Positions 27,389 through 38,479 of a stretch of DNA of 64,000 nucleotides are shown piece by piece (within the stretch, counting starts at the first letter, position 1; every line of letters starts with the position of its first letter). The notes under the pieces are model-generated. The model had not been told where the DNA came from and did no database searches. It saw nothing but the letters and a program-made list of their open reading frames with translations. A program made the translations under genes and the position numbers. This DNA comes from Sphingomonas sp. Leaf34 (GTDB taxonomy: Bacteria > Pseudomonadota > Alphaproteobacteria > Sphingomonadales > Sphingomonadaceae), in the NCBI RefSeq assembly GCF_001421805.1, contig NZ_LMLC01000001.1, forward strand, positions 496,001 through 560,000, given 5' to 3'.

Positions 27389-28278
27389 TTAAGCGCTTCG
27401 GCACCCGAGATGATCTCGACCAGTTCGGTCGTGATCGCGGCCTGACGCGTGCGGTTATACTGGATCGACAGACGCGTGATCATGTCGCCGGCATTGCGCG
27501 TGGCGTTGTCCATCGCGTTCATGCGGCTGCCCTGCTCCGACGCCGCATTTTCAAGCAGCGCGCGGAAAATCTGGATCGCGACGTTGCGCGGCAGCAGGTC
27601 GGCGAGGATCGCTTCCTCGTCGGGCTCGTATTCGGTCACGGCTTCCGCCGGCGCGTTGGGCTTGGCCTCTGCACCGGGGATGGTCGAGATCGGCACGGGG
27701 ACGATCTGGATGCCAGTCGGCACCTGCACCAGCGCCGACACGAACTTCGCGTAGAACAGATGCGCGACGTCGAACTGACCTTCGCCGAAGCGCTTGATCA
27801 GGTCTTCCGAAATCTCCTGCGCGTCGCTGAACGCGAGCTTCTTGATCTGGCTCATCTCGTGATCGGCGAGGATGTCGTTCGGGAAGAAGCGCTTGATCAC
27901 GCGCCCCTTCTTGCCGGCGACATAGAATTTCACGGTCTTGCCGGCCGCGATCAACTCCTCGGCCTTGCGACGTGCCGCGCGGACGATGTTGGTGTTGAAC
28001 GCACCCGCGAGACCACGCTCCGACGTCGCGATGACGATCAGGTGGACCTGGTCCTTGCCGGTCCCGGCCAGCAGCGGCGATGCGCCCGGCGCGATGCCGA
28101 CTCGCCCCGCGAGGCTCGCCATCACCGCTTCGAGCCGCTCGGCATAGGGCCGGCCAGCGACCGCCGCATCCTGCGCCCGGCGCAGTTTCGCAGCGGCGAC
28201 CATCTTCATCGCCTTGGTGATCTTCTGCGTCGACTTCACCGAGCCGATGCGGATCTTGAGTGCCTTGAGGCTCGCCAT
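27385..28278 (-). CDS. atpG: F1 ATP synthase gamma subunit
   Basis: 297 residues. MASLKALKIRIGSVKSTQKITKAMKMVAAAKLRRAQ at the start is the conserved N-terminal helix, and ERGLAGAFNTNI and the C-terminal MDNATRNAGDMITRLSIQYNRTRQAAITTELVEIISGAEAL are characteristic. Gamma is the rotating shaft in the alpha3beta3 ring. An insert rich in E, P and A (about 193-230) is typical of alphaproteobacterial gamma. It is separated from atpA by a 70-bp gap with two hairpins and overlaps the next gene by 4 bp. Confidence 0.97.
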
Positions 28279-28292
28279 CTACGTCCCTTTGT

Positions 28293-28338
28293 TCCTCCGC
28301 GAAGGCGGAGGCCCAGCCTGCCCCCGCGTCAGCGGGGG
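28293..28338. repeat. Family C double hairpin between atpA and atpG
   Basis: CCTCCGC-GAAG-GCGGAGG and CCCCCGC-GTCA-GCGGGGG are two perfect hairpins separated by CCCAGCCTG. They fill most of the 70-bp gap and begin 10 bp beyond the atpA stop on the minus strand. There is no T-run, so full termination is not expected. Confidence 0.88.
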
Positions 28339-28348
28339 CATGTTCTAC

Positions 28349-30437
<2,089 letters not shown>

Positions 30438-30477
30438 GGACCTGTCAATCCTCGCCTGAAACCGAAAATGTTGCTGT

Positions 30478-30515
30478 CCCATGGGGGAAGAGGGCGCGAA
30501 AGCACCTCTCATGGG
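30478..30515 (-). other. Leader hairpin upstream of atpH
   Basis: On the minus strand CCCATG-A-GAGG... pairs with ...CCTCT-TCCCC-CATGGG: a 6-bp outer stem (CCCATG/CATGGG) and a 5-bp inner stem (AGAGG/CCTCT). It lies 41 bases before the atpH start and could affect initiation or stability of the operon mRNA. Confidence 0.45.
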
Positions 30516-30580
30516 ACGCGGCGCGGGTAGCATCGGGTTCCGGGATTGGCAACCCGGCGGGAGGGTCGGGAGGATCGGTT

Positions 30581-30598
30581 TGTGACTGTTTTGTCATT
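30581..30598. promoter_or_regulatory. 18-bp dyad TGTGAC-N6-GTCATT, copy 1
   Basis: TGTGACTGTTTTGTCATT matches the sequence at 42995-43012 in 15 of 18 positions. It lies about 145 bp upstream of atpH and 172 bp upstream of the dienelactone hydrolase start. It looks like a binding site for a dimeric regulator. Confidence 0.4.
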
Positions 30599-30633
30599 GG
30601 TACGGGGCTGGAGGCCCCCGATCTTCCCCCTCC

Positions 30634-30730
30634 CCGTCATCCCCGCGAAGGTGGGGATCCATAACCTCCGGACCCGGCGCTTTCATCGCACGGCTTGCCA
30701 CTATGGGTTCCCGCCTCCGCGGGAATGACG
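30634..30730. repeat. Family C palindromic repeat
   Basis: CCCGTCATCCCCGCGAAGGTGGGGATCCA is paired with GGGTTCCCGCCTCCGCGGGAATGACG about 65 bp further on. Unlike nearly all other copies it is not at a gene 3' end: it lies between divergent genes. Confidence 0.8.
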
Positions 30731-30769
30731 ATAGTGGTCGGAACAGGATCACACGACGAGGACCTTAAA

Positions 30770-31447
30770 ATGACCGGCACGATGGAAACGATGACCATGT
30801 CCGACGGCGCGACCGTCGCGGTCTATCACGCGCACCCGGCAGGGGAACGCCGCGGCGGGCTGGTCCTGGTGCAGGAGATCTTCGGGGTCACCGACCATAT
30901 CCGCGACCTGTGCGACGAATACGCCGCCGACGGCTATGAGGTCCTCGCCCCCGCGCTGTTCGACCGCGAGCATCCCGGCTTCGAGGCGGACTATTCGGGC
31001 GACGGCCTCGCGCGCGGGATCGAACTCGCACGACAACTCCATCCGTTCGAGCTGTCGCTGAGCGACGTCCAGACGTGCATCGACACGCTCGCGCCGGCGG
31101 GCCCGGTGTTCGTGGTCGGCTATTGCTATGGCGGGTCGGTCGCGTGGTTCGCGTCGACCAAGCTCACCGGCGTTGCGGCAGCGAGCGGCTATTACGGCAG
31201 CATGATCCCCGCCGCGGCGGACGAGGAGCCCAAGGTGCCGGTGATCCTCCACTTCGGTCGCCACGACCACGGCATCCCGATGGAGGGCGTCGAGCAGGTC
31301 GTCGCCAAGGACTGGCCCAACGCGACGGTGTATGTCTACGAGGCCGGCCACGGGTTCAATTCGGACCGGCGCAAGGATTATCACGAGCCGAGCGCGGATC
31401 TCGCCAAGCAGCGCACGCTCGACCTGTTCCGCGCCAACGGGGGCTGA
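30770..31447 (+). CDS. Cytosolic dienelactone hydrolase family protein
   Basis: 225 residues, the typical length of carboxymethylenebutenolidase. The triad is C119 in GYCYGG, D166 in FGRHDHG and H194 in EAGHGFN; Q35-E36 in VQEIFGVTDHIRD is the conserved glutamate that activates the cysteine. No export signal, unlike the paralogue at 2331. Family enzymes hydrolyse dienelactones in chlorocatechol breakdown, but most housekeeping members have unknown natural substrates. GAGG lies seven bases before the ATG. A family B repeat begins 14 bp after the stop. Confidence 0.92.
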   Translation: MTGTMETMTMSDGATVAVYHAHPAGERRGGLVLVQEIFGVTDHIRDLCDEYAADGYEVLAPALFDREHPGFEADYSGDGLARGIELARQLHPFELSLSDVQTCIDTLAPAGPVFVVGYCYGGSVAWFASTKLTGVAAASGYYGSMIPAAADEEPKVPVILHFGRHDHGIPMEGVEQVVAKDWPNATVYVYEAGHGFNSDRRKDYHEPSADLAKQRTLDLFRANGG

Positions 31448-31460
31448 TCTCCCCTTTCTA

Positions 31461-31565
31461 CCACCCCGGCGAAGGCCGGGGCCCAATTGGGAAGGTGGCA
31501 ATAACCGGGGGAAGCGCTTCGTTAGCGACGTCCCCCAATTGGCCCCCGGCCTTCGCCGGGGTGGT
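31461..31565. repeat. Family B palindromic repeat
   Basis: CCACCCCGGCGAAGGCCGGGGCCCAATTGGGAAGG pairs with CCCCCAATTGGCCCCCGGCCTTCGCCGGGGTGG; the arms are near-perfect over 30 bp. It lies between two convergent genes. Confidence 0.92.
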
Positions 31566-31629
31566 GAAATTTGCCGGGGTGGGCAAATGGCGGAACGGCG
31601 GCTTTGTTGGATGGGAGGCTCGCACCCTC

Positions 31630-31710
31630 GTTCCCCCGCGGAGGCGGGGGTCCAGGAATCCAGCAGCGCCCCGCCCGTGATTCCTGGATCCCCGCCTTCG
31701 CGGGGAAACA
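31630..31710. repeat. Family C palindromic repeat
   Basis: TTCCCCCGCGGAGGCGGGGGTCCAGGAATC pairs with GATTCCTGGATCCCCGCCTTCGCGGGGAA. It ends 11 bp from the stop codon of the minus-strand SDR gene. Confidence 0.88.
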
Positions 31711-31721
31711 GGAATTTCACA

Positions 31722-32564
31722 TTACGCCGGGAAATCCGCGCCCAGGCTGGCCGCCTTGTGCGCCTCAATCTCCTTCAACCGCTCCGCCAGCTTCGCCGTC
31801 ACGTGATCATACCCCCATGCGCCCAGCACCAGATGCCGCGGCGGGTTCGCATCCTCGGTGAGCGCGATCATCGCCTCGCCAGCGCGCACCGGGTCGCCCG
31901 CCTGCGTCCCGCTGGCCTCGCGCGTGCCGTCGACCCGCTTGCCCGCGGTGTCGGCATAGTCGGCGATCGCGACCGGCGTCTGTTTCAGCGAACGCCCGGC
32001 CCAGTCGGTGCGGAACGGCCCCGGCTCGACGCACGTCACATCGATCCCGAGCGGCTTCACCTCGGCGAGCAACGCATCCGACCAGCCCTCCACCGCATGC
32101 TTCGACGCGGCATAATAGCCCGAGCCCGGGAACCCGATCTGCCCCGCGACCGACGTGATGTTGATCACATGCCCGCTCTTCTGCGCGCGCAGGATCGGCA
32201 GCACGGCCCGCGTAAGCGCGAACAGCCCGAACACGTTCGCATCGAACTGCGCGCGGATCTCGGACTCCTCGCCCTCCTCGACCGAGGCCTGATAGCCATA
32301 GCCCGCATTGTTCACGAGCACGTCGATCCGACCGAACTTCGCCCTGGCCTGCGCGACCGCGTCGTCGATCTGCGCCTGATCGGTCACGTCGAGCGACACC
32401 GCCAGCGCGCGATCCTCCGCGCCGTCCGCCAGATCGGCGACGCGGGTCGCGTCACGCGCGGTGACGACCGCGCGCCAGCCGCGCGCGAGCACGAGCTTGG
32501 CAAGTTCGCGACCGAAGCCGGTCGAGCAGCCGGAGATGAACCAGACGGGGGTGTCGGAGGCCAT
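31722..32564 (-). CDS. Short-chain dehydrogenase/reductase
   Basis: 280 residues from the ATG at 32564. The Rossmann glycine motif is SGCSTGFGREL (about 11-21), NNAG is in VLVNNAGYGYQ (about 90), the catalytic S is in ITSVAGQ and Y-x3-K in YYAASK (about 154-159), and the following GIDVTCVEPGPFRTDW is typical of classical SDRs. It likely oxidises or reduces an unidentified alcohol/ketone with NADP(H). The long upstream frame to 33023 lies antisense to ada and is not coding. The gene is divergent from ada with 114 bp between starts. Confidence 0.92.
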   Translation of the reverse strand: MASDTPVWFISGCSTGFGRELAKLVLARGWRAVVTARDATRVADLADGAEDRALAVSLDVTDQAQIDDAVAQARAKFGRIDVLVNNAGYGYQASVEEGEESEIRAQFDANVFGLFALTRAVLPILRAQKSGHVINITSVAGQIGFPGSGYYAASKHAVEGWSDALLAEVKPLGIDVTCVEPGPFRTDWAGRSLKQTPVAIADYADTAGKRVDGTREASGTQAGDPVRAGEAMIALTEDANPPRHLVLGAWGYDHVTAKLAERLKEIEAHKAASLGADFPA

Positions 32565-32666
32565 GAGACATCTTTCGTTATGGGGTATGCGTAGAGGAAC
32601 GGCCGGGCCCGCGATTGGCTCCGGCTTTGAGCGCAAGCCACGGGATGCGCGGGGAGCGCGGCGCGC

Positions 32667-32672
32667 TATAAC
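32667..32672 (+). promoter_or_regulatory. -10 box of a predicted leaderless ada promoter
   Basis: TATAAC followed by exactly six bases (CGTCCC) and the ada ATG at 32679. No Shine-Dalgarno sequence precedes the start. Confidence 0.42.
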
Positions 32673-32678
32673 CGTCCC

Positions 32679-33734
32679 ATGAGCACCGCCCCTGCCCTCG
32701 ACGACGACACCGCGTGGCGCGCATTCGCGGCGCGCGATCGCGCGTGGGACGGCCGGTTTCTCGTCGGCGTGAAGACCACCGGCATCTACTGCAAGCCGAG
32801 CTGCCCCGCGCGTCACCCCAAGCGCGAGAATGTCAGCTTCCACCCCGACCCGGCGAGTGCGCGCGCCGCCGGATTCCGCGCGTGCCTGCGCTGCACCCCG
32901 GACACGGTCGGCCGCGACCGGATCGCCGTCGCCGCCGCCATCGCGCTGCTCGAAGCCGCCGACGACCGGCTCTCGCTCGACGCGGTCGCGGCGCAGGTCG
33001 GCTACGCGCCGCACCATTTCCACCGCCTGTTCAAGCGCGCCACCGGCGTCACCCCCGCCGCCTATGCGCGCGCACTGCGCACCGGCCGCGCGGCCGACGC
33101 CCTATCGGAGGACTCGACCGTGACCGAAGCGATCTACGACGCCGGCTATTCCGCCCCGAGCCGCTTCTACGAGGCGGATGCCAAACGGCTTGGCATGGCG
33201 CCCAGCGCGTGGGCGCGCGGCGGCGAAGGCGTCACGATTCGCTGGACCATCGCCGACACGAGCCTCGGCGCGCTGTTCGTCGCGGCCACCGACAAGGGCC
33301 TGTGCCGCGTCTCGTTTGACGAAGACGCCGACGAGCTGCGTCGCCGCTTCCCCAACGCGACGATCGAACCGGGCGATGCCGCGCTGGCCGAGCTGGCCGC
33401 GCATGTCGTCGCCGCCGTCGAATCCCCCGAACGCGACCACGACCTCCCGCTAGACGTCCGCGGCACCGCGTTCCAGGAGGCGATCTGGCAGGCGCTGCGC
33501 ACCATCCCGATCGGCGAGACGCGCACCTATAGCGAACTCGCCGCGCTCGCCGGCCGGCCCGCCGCGGTGCGCGCCGCCGGCACCGCGTGCGGCCAGAACC
33601 CGGTGTCGATCGTTATCCCCTGCCACCGCGCGCAGCGGATCGGCGGGGCACTCGGCGGCTATGCGTACGGGCTCGACCGCAAACGCAAGCTGCTCGCTGT
33701 CGAAGCCGCTCAGCGCGCCGATTTGCAGGAATAG
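32679..33734 (+). CDS. ada: Bifunctional Ada: DNA-repair methyltransferase and transcription activator
   Basis: 351 residues, full-length Ada. The N-terminal zinc/methylphosphotriester domain has C38, C42, C69 and C72 (GIYCKPSC and RACLRC), the same numbering as E. coli Ada. An AraC-type helix-turn-helix follows (about 85-175, with HFHRLFKRATGVTPAAY). The C-terminal O6-methylguanine methyltransferase domain holds the acceptor cysteine near residue 315 in IVIPCHR. Methylation of C38 turns Ada into an activator of the adaptive response to alkylation. Its last 25 bp overlap the 3' end of the opposing protease gene. Confidence 0.96.
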   Translation: MSTAPALDDDTAWRAFAARDRAWDGRFLVGVKTTGIYCKPSCPARHPKRENVSFHPDPASARAAGFRACLRCTPDTVGRDRIAVAAAIALLEAADDRLSLDAVAAQVGYAPHHFHRLFKRATGVTPAAYARALRTGRAADALSEDSTVTEAIYDAGYSAPSRFYEADAKRLGMAPSAWARGGEGVTIRWTIADTSLGALFVAATDKGLCRVSFDEDADELRRRFPNATIEPGDAALAELAAHVVAAVESPERDHDLPLDVRGTAFQEAIWQALRTIPIGETRTYSELAALAGRPAAVRAAGTACGQNPVSIVIPCHRAQRIGGALGGYAYGLDRKRKLLAVEAAQRADLQE

Positions 33735-35227
33735 ACGAGCTTCTCGTTGGGCAGCGGCGGCAGCACCGCGCGGATCGCCGCCTGCTGGCTGGTCAGCTTG
33801 GCGAGCGCGGTGTCGTCCATCCCGCACACGTTCGGTACGATTCCGCGCGCGGTCCGCGCCGCCGCCATGCCCGCCGCCGACATCAGGTAGCGCGTGTTCG
33901 AATAGATTCGCGTCGCCGGGTCGAACGACAGCACCGACACGGTCTGCTCGGCATCGGGCACCAGCACGCGGTCGAAGCGGCCGCCCCCGCCAAGGTTCCG
34001 CGCACCGACATATTGCGTCTTGCCGTTCATGCAGCCCTTGGCGCCCCATTCGATCGGCACGTCCTCGCTCGACGAGATCGTGATCCGGCTGCGTTCGGGG
34101 ATCAGCGTGCACATCAGCTTGCCGAGCGCCGCATCGGGCGTCGCCAGCCGCGACTTCGGCAGCGCCGACAGCGGCACCTCGACCTCGCCCGACGGCCGCA
34201 GCACGAACACGATGATCGCGACGAGTACCGCGACGCCGCCGACTGAGACCGCCCAGATCGCCTGCCGCCGCTGGCCACGCGATTCGAGCAGCCCCGCGCT
34301 GCCGATCACCAGCGCGCCCGCGACGAGCAACAGCCCGGCGATCGCCATCACGTTCTCGCGCGTGCGCGCCGCCTCGGTCCGGGCCTTTTCGACGGCGCCC
34401 TCGCGCGCCAACGCATCCTGTGCCGCCGCGTCGCGCCTCGCCGACGCCGCATCGGCAGTCGCGCGCGCGTCGGCGTCGCTGTCCTGCCGCAGGCGATCCT
34501 CGATCGAGGTGCAGCCCGTGCCGATCGACGCATAAGGCTGTTTCGAATCGCGCAGAAAGCCCGCGAGCTCGGTATCCGCGATCGCAAATCCGAACGTCGA
34601 ATCGCCGTCCTCGCCGCGCGTGATCGCCGAGTTCACGCCGATCACCCGCCCGCACCGGTCGAGCAACGGACCGCCCGAATTGCCGCGCGCGATGCTGGCG
34701 GTGTGCAGCAGCACCTCGATATCGCTCAGCACGCGGCGGCCGGACAACACGCCCTCCGATCGGACCGGCGTCATCGGCCGGATATAGTCCGCCGCCGACC
34801 GCGCGGTCGCCAGGTCGACATTGCCGGGAAAGCCGAGCGACACCACCGCATCGCCCTCGTTCATCGGCCCGGTATACAGCGCGCTCGGCGGCAGGCGCGC
34901 GCCGGTGAACTCGATCAGCGCCAGATCGCGCTGCGAATCATAGGCGATCACCTTGCCCTGGTAGGATTTGGTGCCCTCGGTGGGCACGATCCCGACGACG
35001 ACGTTGTCGGGATAGCGCTCGGCGAGATCGACGACGTGCGCGTTGGTGACGATCCGGTTGGGCGCGACCGCAAAACCGCTGCCATGGCCGAAGCCGACGA
35101 CCTGGTCGTCGACCACCGCGATCGTGACGACGCGCACCACGCCGCGCCCGGTGGCGGCGATGTCGTCGGCCGACGCGGAACTGGCCAACCCGAAAGTCAG
35201 CGCGAGAAGGAGCAGCAGGCGGATCAT
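33710..35227 (-). CDS. Membrane-anchored trypsin-like serine protease
   Basis: 505 residues from the ATG at 35227 (GGGGA upstream). A signal peptide (1-20) precedes a periplasmic trypsin/DegP-like domain with the full triad H64 (TNAHVVD), D101 (QRDLALIE) and S184 (GNSGGPLLD). No PDZ domain follows. Instead there is an Ala/Arg/Asp-rich helical stretch (about 240-285, likely coiled coil), two hydrophobic segments (about 290-310 and 325-345), and a C-terminal cytoplasmic or periplasmic domain of about 150 residues with four cysteines, ending VYSCKSAR. I do not recognise that domain. The 3' end overlaps ada by 25 bp. Confidence 0.85.
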   Translation of the reverse strand: MIRLLLLLALTFGLASSASADDIAATGRGVVRVVTIAVVDDQVVGFGHGSGFAVAPNRIVTNAHVVDLAERYPDNVVVGIVPTEGTKSYQGKVIAYDSQRDLALIEFTGARLPPSALYTGPMNEGDAVVSLGFPGNVDLATARSAADYIRPMTPVRSEGVLSGRRVLSDIEVLLHTASIARGNSGGPLLDRCGRVIGVNSAITRGEDGDSTFGFAIADTELAGFLRDSKQPYASIGTGCTSIEDRLRQDSDADARATADAASARRDAAAQDALAREGAVEKARTEAARTRENVMAIAGLLLVAGALVIGSAGLLESRGQRRQAIWAVSVGGVAVLVAIIVFVLRPSGEVEVPLSALPKSRLATPDAALGKLMCTLIPERSRITISSSEDVPIEWGAKGCMNGKTQYVGARNLGGGGRFDRVLVPDAEQTVSVLSFDPATRIYSNTRYLMSAAGMAAARTARGIVPNVCGMDDTALAKLTSQQAAIRAVLPPLPNEKLVYSCKSAR

Positions 35228-35362
35228 GTCCCCGCCTTCGGGGAGTTCGCGGCGGCGATCAACCCTCGGCACCGCCGGGACCACGCGCGCCGATCCGGTT
35301 TGGTTAGCGAATTATCAAGCCTTGCCCCCTAACCCGTTGGGCAATCATCCAGGGATTTGGGC

Positions 35363-36898
35363 ATGAGCGCATTCGGGCGTCGTAATGGCATCAGCGGGGG
35401 GCAAGCGGCCCGGCCAGCATTCGGCGTGGCGCGCCCGATGCAAGGAGGTGGCCCTGCGCCACGCCCCGAGCCCGAAGGCGGTTCGCAGTTTCCGCCGATC
35501 GAGTCGCTGCCGATGCCCGGCGAAACCGATGGCTTTGGCCCCGGCACGATGCCCGGCACGCAGATGGACGCGATGCAGCGCCTCTCCGATCGCCAGAACG
35601 CCAGCGGCGAGGCGGGCAACAGCCGCGTCGAGGGCTTCGAACAGTCGATCCACAAGATCAAGGAACAGGTCCTCCCGCGCCTGCTCGAACGCGTCGATCC
35701 CGAGGCCGCCGCGACGCTCGGCAAGGACGAGCTGGCGGAGGAATTCCGCCCGATCATCGGCGAGGTGCTCGCCGAACTGAAGCTGACGCTCAACCGCCGC
35801 GAACAGTTCGCGCTGGAAAAGGTGCTGGTCGACGAGCTGCTCGGGCTCGGGCCGCTGGAAGAGCTGCTGGCGGATCCGAACATCACCGACATCATGGTGA
35901 ACGGCCCCGAACAGACCTATGTCGAGCGCAAGGGCAAGCTCGAGCTCGCGCCGATCCAGTTCCGCGACGAGGAGCATCTGTTCCAGATCGCGCAGCGGAT
36001 CGTGAACTCGGTCGGCCGCCGAGTCGACCAGACCACGCCGCTCGCCGACGCCCGCCTCAAGGACGGCAGCCGCGTCAACGTGATCGTGCCGCCACTATCG
36101 TTGCGCGGCACCGCGATCTCGATTCGTAAGTTTTCGGCCAAACCGATCACGCTCGACATGATGGCGGGGTTCGGCAGCATGAGCCCCAAGATGGCGACCG
36201 CGCTGAAGATCGCGGGCGCGTCGCGCTTCAACGTCGTGATCTCGGGCGGTACGGGTTCGGGCAAGACGACGATGCTGAATGCCTTGTCGAAGATGATCGA
36301 CCCCGGCGAGCGCGTGCTGACGATCGAGGACGCGGCCGAGCTTCGGCTGCAACAGCCCCACTGGCTCCCTCTCGAGACGCGCCCCGCCAACCTCGAGGGC
36401 CAGGGCGAAATCTCGATCCGCGATCTCGTGAAGAACGCACTGCGTATGCGGCCGGACCGGATCATCCTGGGCGAAATTCGTGGTTCCGAGTGTTTCGACA
36501 TGCTCGCGGCCATGAATACCGGTCACGACGGATCGATGTGTACGCTCCACGCCAACTCCCCGCGCGAGGCGCTCGCGCGTATGGAGAACATGGTGATGAT
36601 GTCGGACATCAAGGTGCCGAAGGAAGCGATTTCGCGCCAGATCGCCGACTCGGTGGAGCTGATCATCCAGGTGAAGCGACTGCGCGACGGCTCGCGTCGC
36701 GTGACGAACATCACCGAGGTGATCGGCATGGAAGGTCCGGTGATCGTGACGCAGGAGCTGTTCAAGTTCGAGTATATGGACGAGTCGGCCGACGGCAAGA
36801 TCCTGGGCGAATACCGGTCGATGGGGTTGCGGCCGTATACGCTGGAGAAGGCCAAGCAGTTCGGATTCGATCAGGCGTATCTGGAGGCGTGCCTGTAA
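35363..36898 (+). CDS. cpaF: CpaF-type secretion/pilus ATPase
   Basis: 511 residues from the ATG at 35363 (AGGGA seven bases upstream). A disordered Pro/Gly-rich N-terminus (about 1-80) precedes the VirB11/TadA ATPase. NGPEQTYVERKGKLE and the Walker A motif SGGTGSGKTTMLNAL (from about residue 293) are followed by DAAELRLQQPHW and LRMRPDRIILGEIRGSECFDML. It powers a Tad/Flp-type pilus or type IV secretion-like system, but no other tad genes are in the window. This stand-alone cpaF also occurs in other sphingomonads. Start chosen over a TTG six bases upstream. Confidence 0.94.
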   Translation: MSAFGRRNGISGGQAARPAFGVARPMQGGGPAPRPEPEGGSQFPPIESLPMPGETDGFGPGTMPGTQMDAMQRLSDRQNASGEAGNSRVEGFEQSIHKIKEQVLPRLLERVDPEAAATLGKDELAEEFRPIIGEVLAELKLTLNRREQFALEKVLVDELLGLGPLEELLADPNITDIMVNGPEQTYVERKGKLELAPIQFRDEEHLFQIAQRIVNSVGRRVDQTTPLADARLKDGSRVNVIVPPLSLRGTAISIRKFSAKPITLDMMAGFGSMSPKMATALKIAGASRFNVVISGGTGSGKTTMLNALSKMIDPGERVLTIEDAAELRLQQPHWLPLETRPANLEGQGEISIRDLVKNALRMRPDRIILGEIRGSECFDMLAAMNTGHDGSMCTLHANSPREALARMENMVMMSDIKVPKEAISRQIADSVELIIQVKRLRDGSRRVTNITEVIGMEGPVIVTQELFKFEYMDESADGKILGEYRSMGLRPYTLEKAKQFGFDQAYLEACL

Positions 36899-36989
36899 GG
36901 GGCGTTGCCTCAGGGCCTTCACCATACCCATCACCCCGGCCTCGGACGGGATGGGGCATTGCTTCAGTCGACATAAGCAGCGCAGGATT

Positions 36990-37114
36990 CGATCCTCCCC
37001 CGCCAGCGGGAGGGGGCGCGGAGCGACGGAGAACGAGAACACGGAACCCGCGTCGGCGCTTACCGCCCCCTCCGTCTGGCAAGCGCCAGCCACCTCCCCC
37101 CGGGCGGGGGGAGG
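36990..37114. repeat. Family D palindromic repeat in a 369-bp gap
   Basis: CCTCCCCCGCCAGCGGGAGGGGGC and GCCACCTCCCCCCGGGCGGGGGGAGG form the ends around TCCGTCTGGC / GCCAGC pairs. The gap 36899-37267 holds nothing else recognisable; short ORFs pass through the repeat. It is the second family D copy and lies 92 bp after the cpaF stop. Confidence 0.88.
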
Positions 37115-37267
37115 ATTGCCGATCGGCTTTGGCGCTCAAACACGAGCGCGGGCGGACCGTCGGTGAAACCCGGCCACGTCCTTTGCGCAAGGGGACAAGT
37201 CCGCTCTTCGATCGGCGCACCCCGCGCCGCTTGTACGCCGCCACCGACCCGCTAGGGACGGTGCCAT

Positions 37268-38479
37268 ATGCGCCGCGCCCTTCTCACGCTCGTCCCGCTG
37301 CTGGCGGTCCTCATCGTTTCCGCGCGCGAGCCGGCAGCGCCGGCCGCGATTTCGCCAGCCGCCCGAGACCGCGGCGTCTACCATCTCGCCACCAATGCCG
37401 AGACGCGCTGGGTGCCGTTCGACCTCACCCCGGGCAACCAGATCCGCTTCAGGATGCAGCTCGACGGGCGCGACGTCACCGCGATCCTCGACACCGGCGT
37501 CAGCTATACGCTGCTCGCAAAGGCCTCCCCCGCGGTCGATACCGCCAAGCTGGTCGCCGGCGGCAGTGCGACCGCGATCGGCGGATCGATCGCGCTCGGC
37601 TGGATGCCGACGCGCTCGATCGCGGTCGGCGGGCTCGCGCGGACCGGCGGCGGCGTCACGGTCGCGGATCTTCCCGCGATCGCCACCGGCAGCGCCTCTG
37701 CCGTCGACCTGCTCGTCGGTGCGGACATGATGGCGGGCTACGCGCTCGACATCGATTACGCCGCGCACCGCTTCCGCCTGCTCCGCTCGGGCCGGCTGCC
37801 GTTCAAGGGCGAAACCGCGTCGTTGCGGGTCTCCGCCGAACGCAGCGTCTATGAAAGCGCGATCACGCTCGGCGACCGCAGGCTCGCCCCGGTCGTGGTC
37901 GATACCGGCGACGGATCGTCGATCACCGTCACGGCCCCCGGCTGGGCGGCGGCAAGCCTTGCGGTGCCGTCCACCACCGCGATCTCGTTCGGTCTCGCCG
38001 GCCCCGCGATCAGCGGCCTCGCAATCGTTCCCGACATCCATGTCGGCAATATGGTCGCGCGCTGGTCGGAAGTGCGGATCGAACCCGCGGGCGGCTTTTC
38101 GCAATCGATCGGCGTCGCCGGCCGGATCGGCTCGGGATTCCTGCAGAACTACCGCGTCCTGCTCGATCCCGGCGCGCGCCGCATGGTGCTCAGCCGCGGT
38201 CCAAAGGCCGATACGCAGCCGTTGCGATCGACCAGCGGGTTGCTTGTGGGTGTCGAGCCCAACCGATTGAAAGTCCTCCACGTGATGCGCGGCGGCCCCG
38301 CGGCGGCCTCCGGGTGGAAGGACGGCGACCTGATCTGCACGATCGACACGGTGCCGATCCCCGCGGACTATGCGACCAGCCCGATCGCGTTCTGGTCCGC
38401 GGGCGCGCCCGGGCGCGTCGTCCGGCTCGGGCTGTGCGACGGCACGACGCGCGCGCTGACGCTCGCACGATTTTACTGA
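37268..38479 (+). CDS. Exported double retropepsin-like aspartyl protease with PDZ domain
   Basis: 403 residues. After a signal peptide (about 1-19) two retropepsin-like lobes follow in tandem. Lobe 1 has D75-T-G in TAILDTGVSYTLL, and lobe 2 has D212-T-G in VVVDTGDGSSITV, with matching hydrophobic-hydrophobic-G partners (VGADMM, GRIGSGFLQNY). The C-terminus (about 315-400, HVMRGGPAAASGWKDGDLICTIDTVPI) is a PDZ domain. The pair in one chain is like a self-contained eukaryotic-type pepsin dimer. It should work in the periplasm. It overlaps the next gene by one base, TGATG, so the two are co-translated. Confidence 0.85.
   Translation: MRRALLTLVPLLAVLIVSAREPAAPAAISPAARDRGVYHLATNAETRWVPFDLTPGNQIRFRMQLDGRDVTAILDTGVSYTLLAKASPAVDTAKLVAGGSATAIGGSIALGWMPTRSIAVGGLARTGGGVTVADLPAIATGSASAVDLLVGADMMAGYALDIDYAAHRFRLLRSGRLPFKGETASLRVSAERSVYESAITLGDRRLAPVVVDTGDGSSITVTAPGWAAASLAVPSTTAISFGLAGPAISGLAIVPDIHVGNMVARWSEVRIEPAGGFSQSIGVAGRIGSGFLQNYRVLLDPGARRMVLSRGPKADTQPLRSTSGLLVGVEPNRLKVLHVMRGGPAAASGWKDGDLICTIDTVPIPADYATSPIAFWSAGAPGRVVRLGLCDGTTRALTLARFY

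Larger units (their letters stand above)
30438..30769. other. Divergent regulatory region between atpH and dienelactone hydrolase
   Basis: This 332-bp gap has no gene. It holds a leader hairpin (30478-30515), an 18-bp dyad (30581-30598) shared with the 43-kb TonB receptor gene, and a family C repeat (30634-30730). The F1 operon promoter must lie here on the minus strand; I find no convincing -35/-10 pair. Confidence 0.7.
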
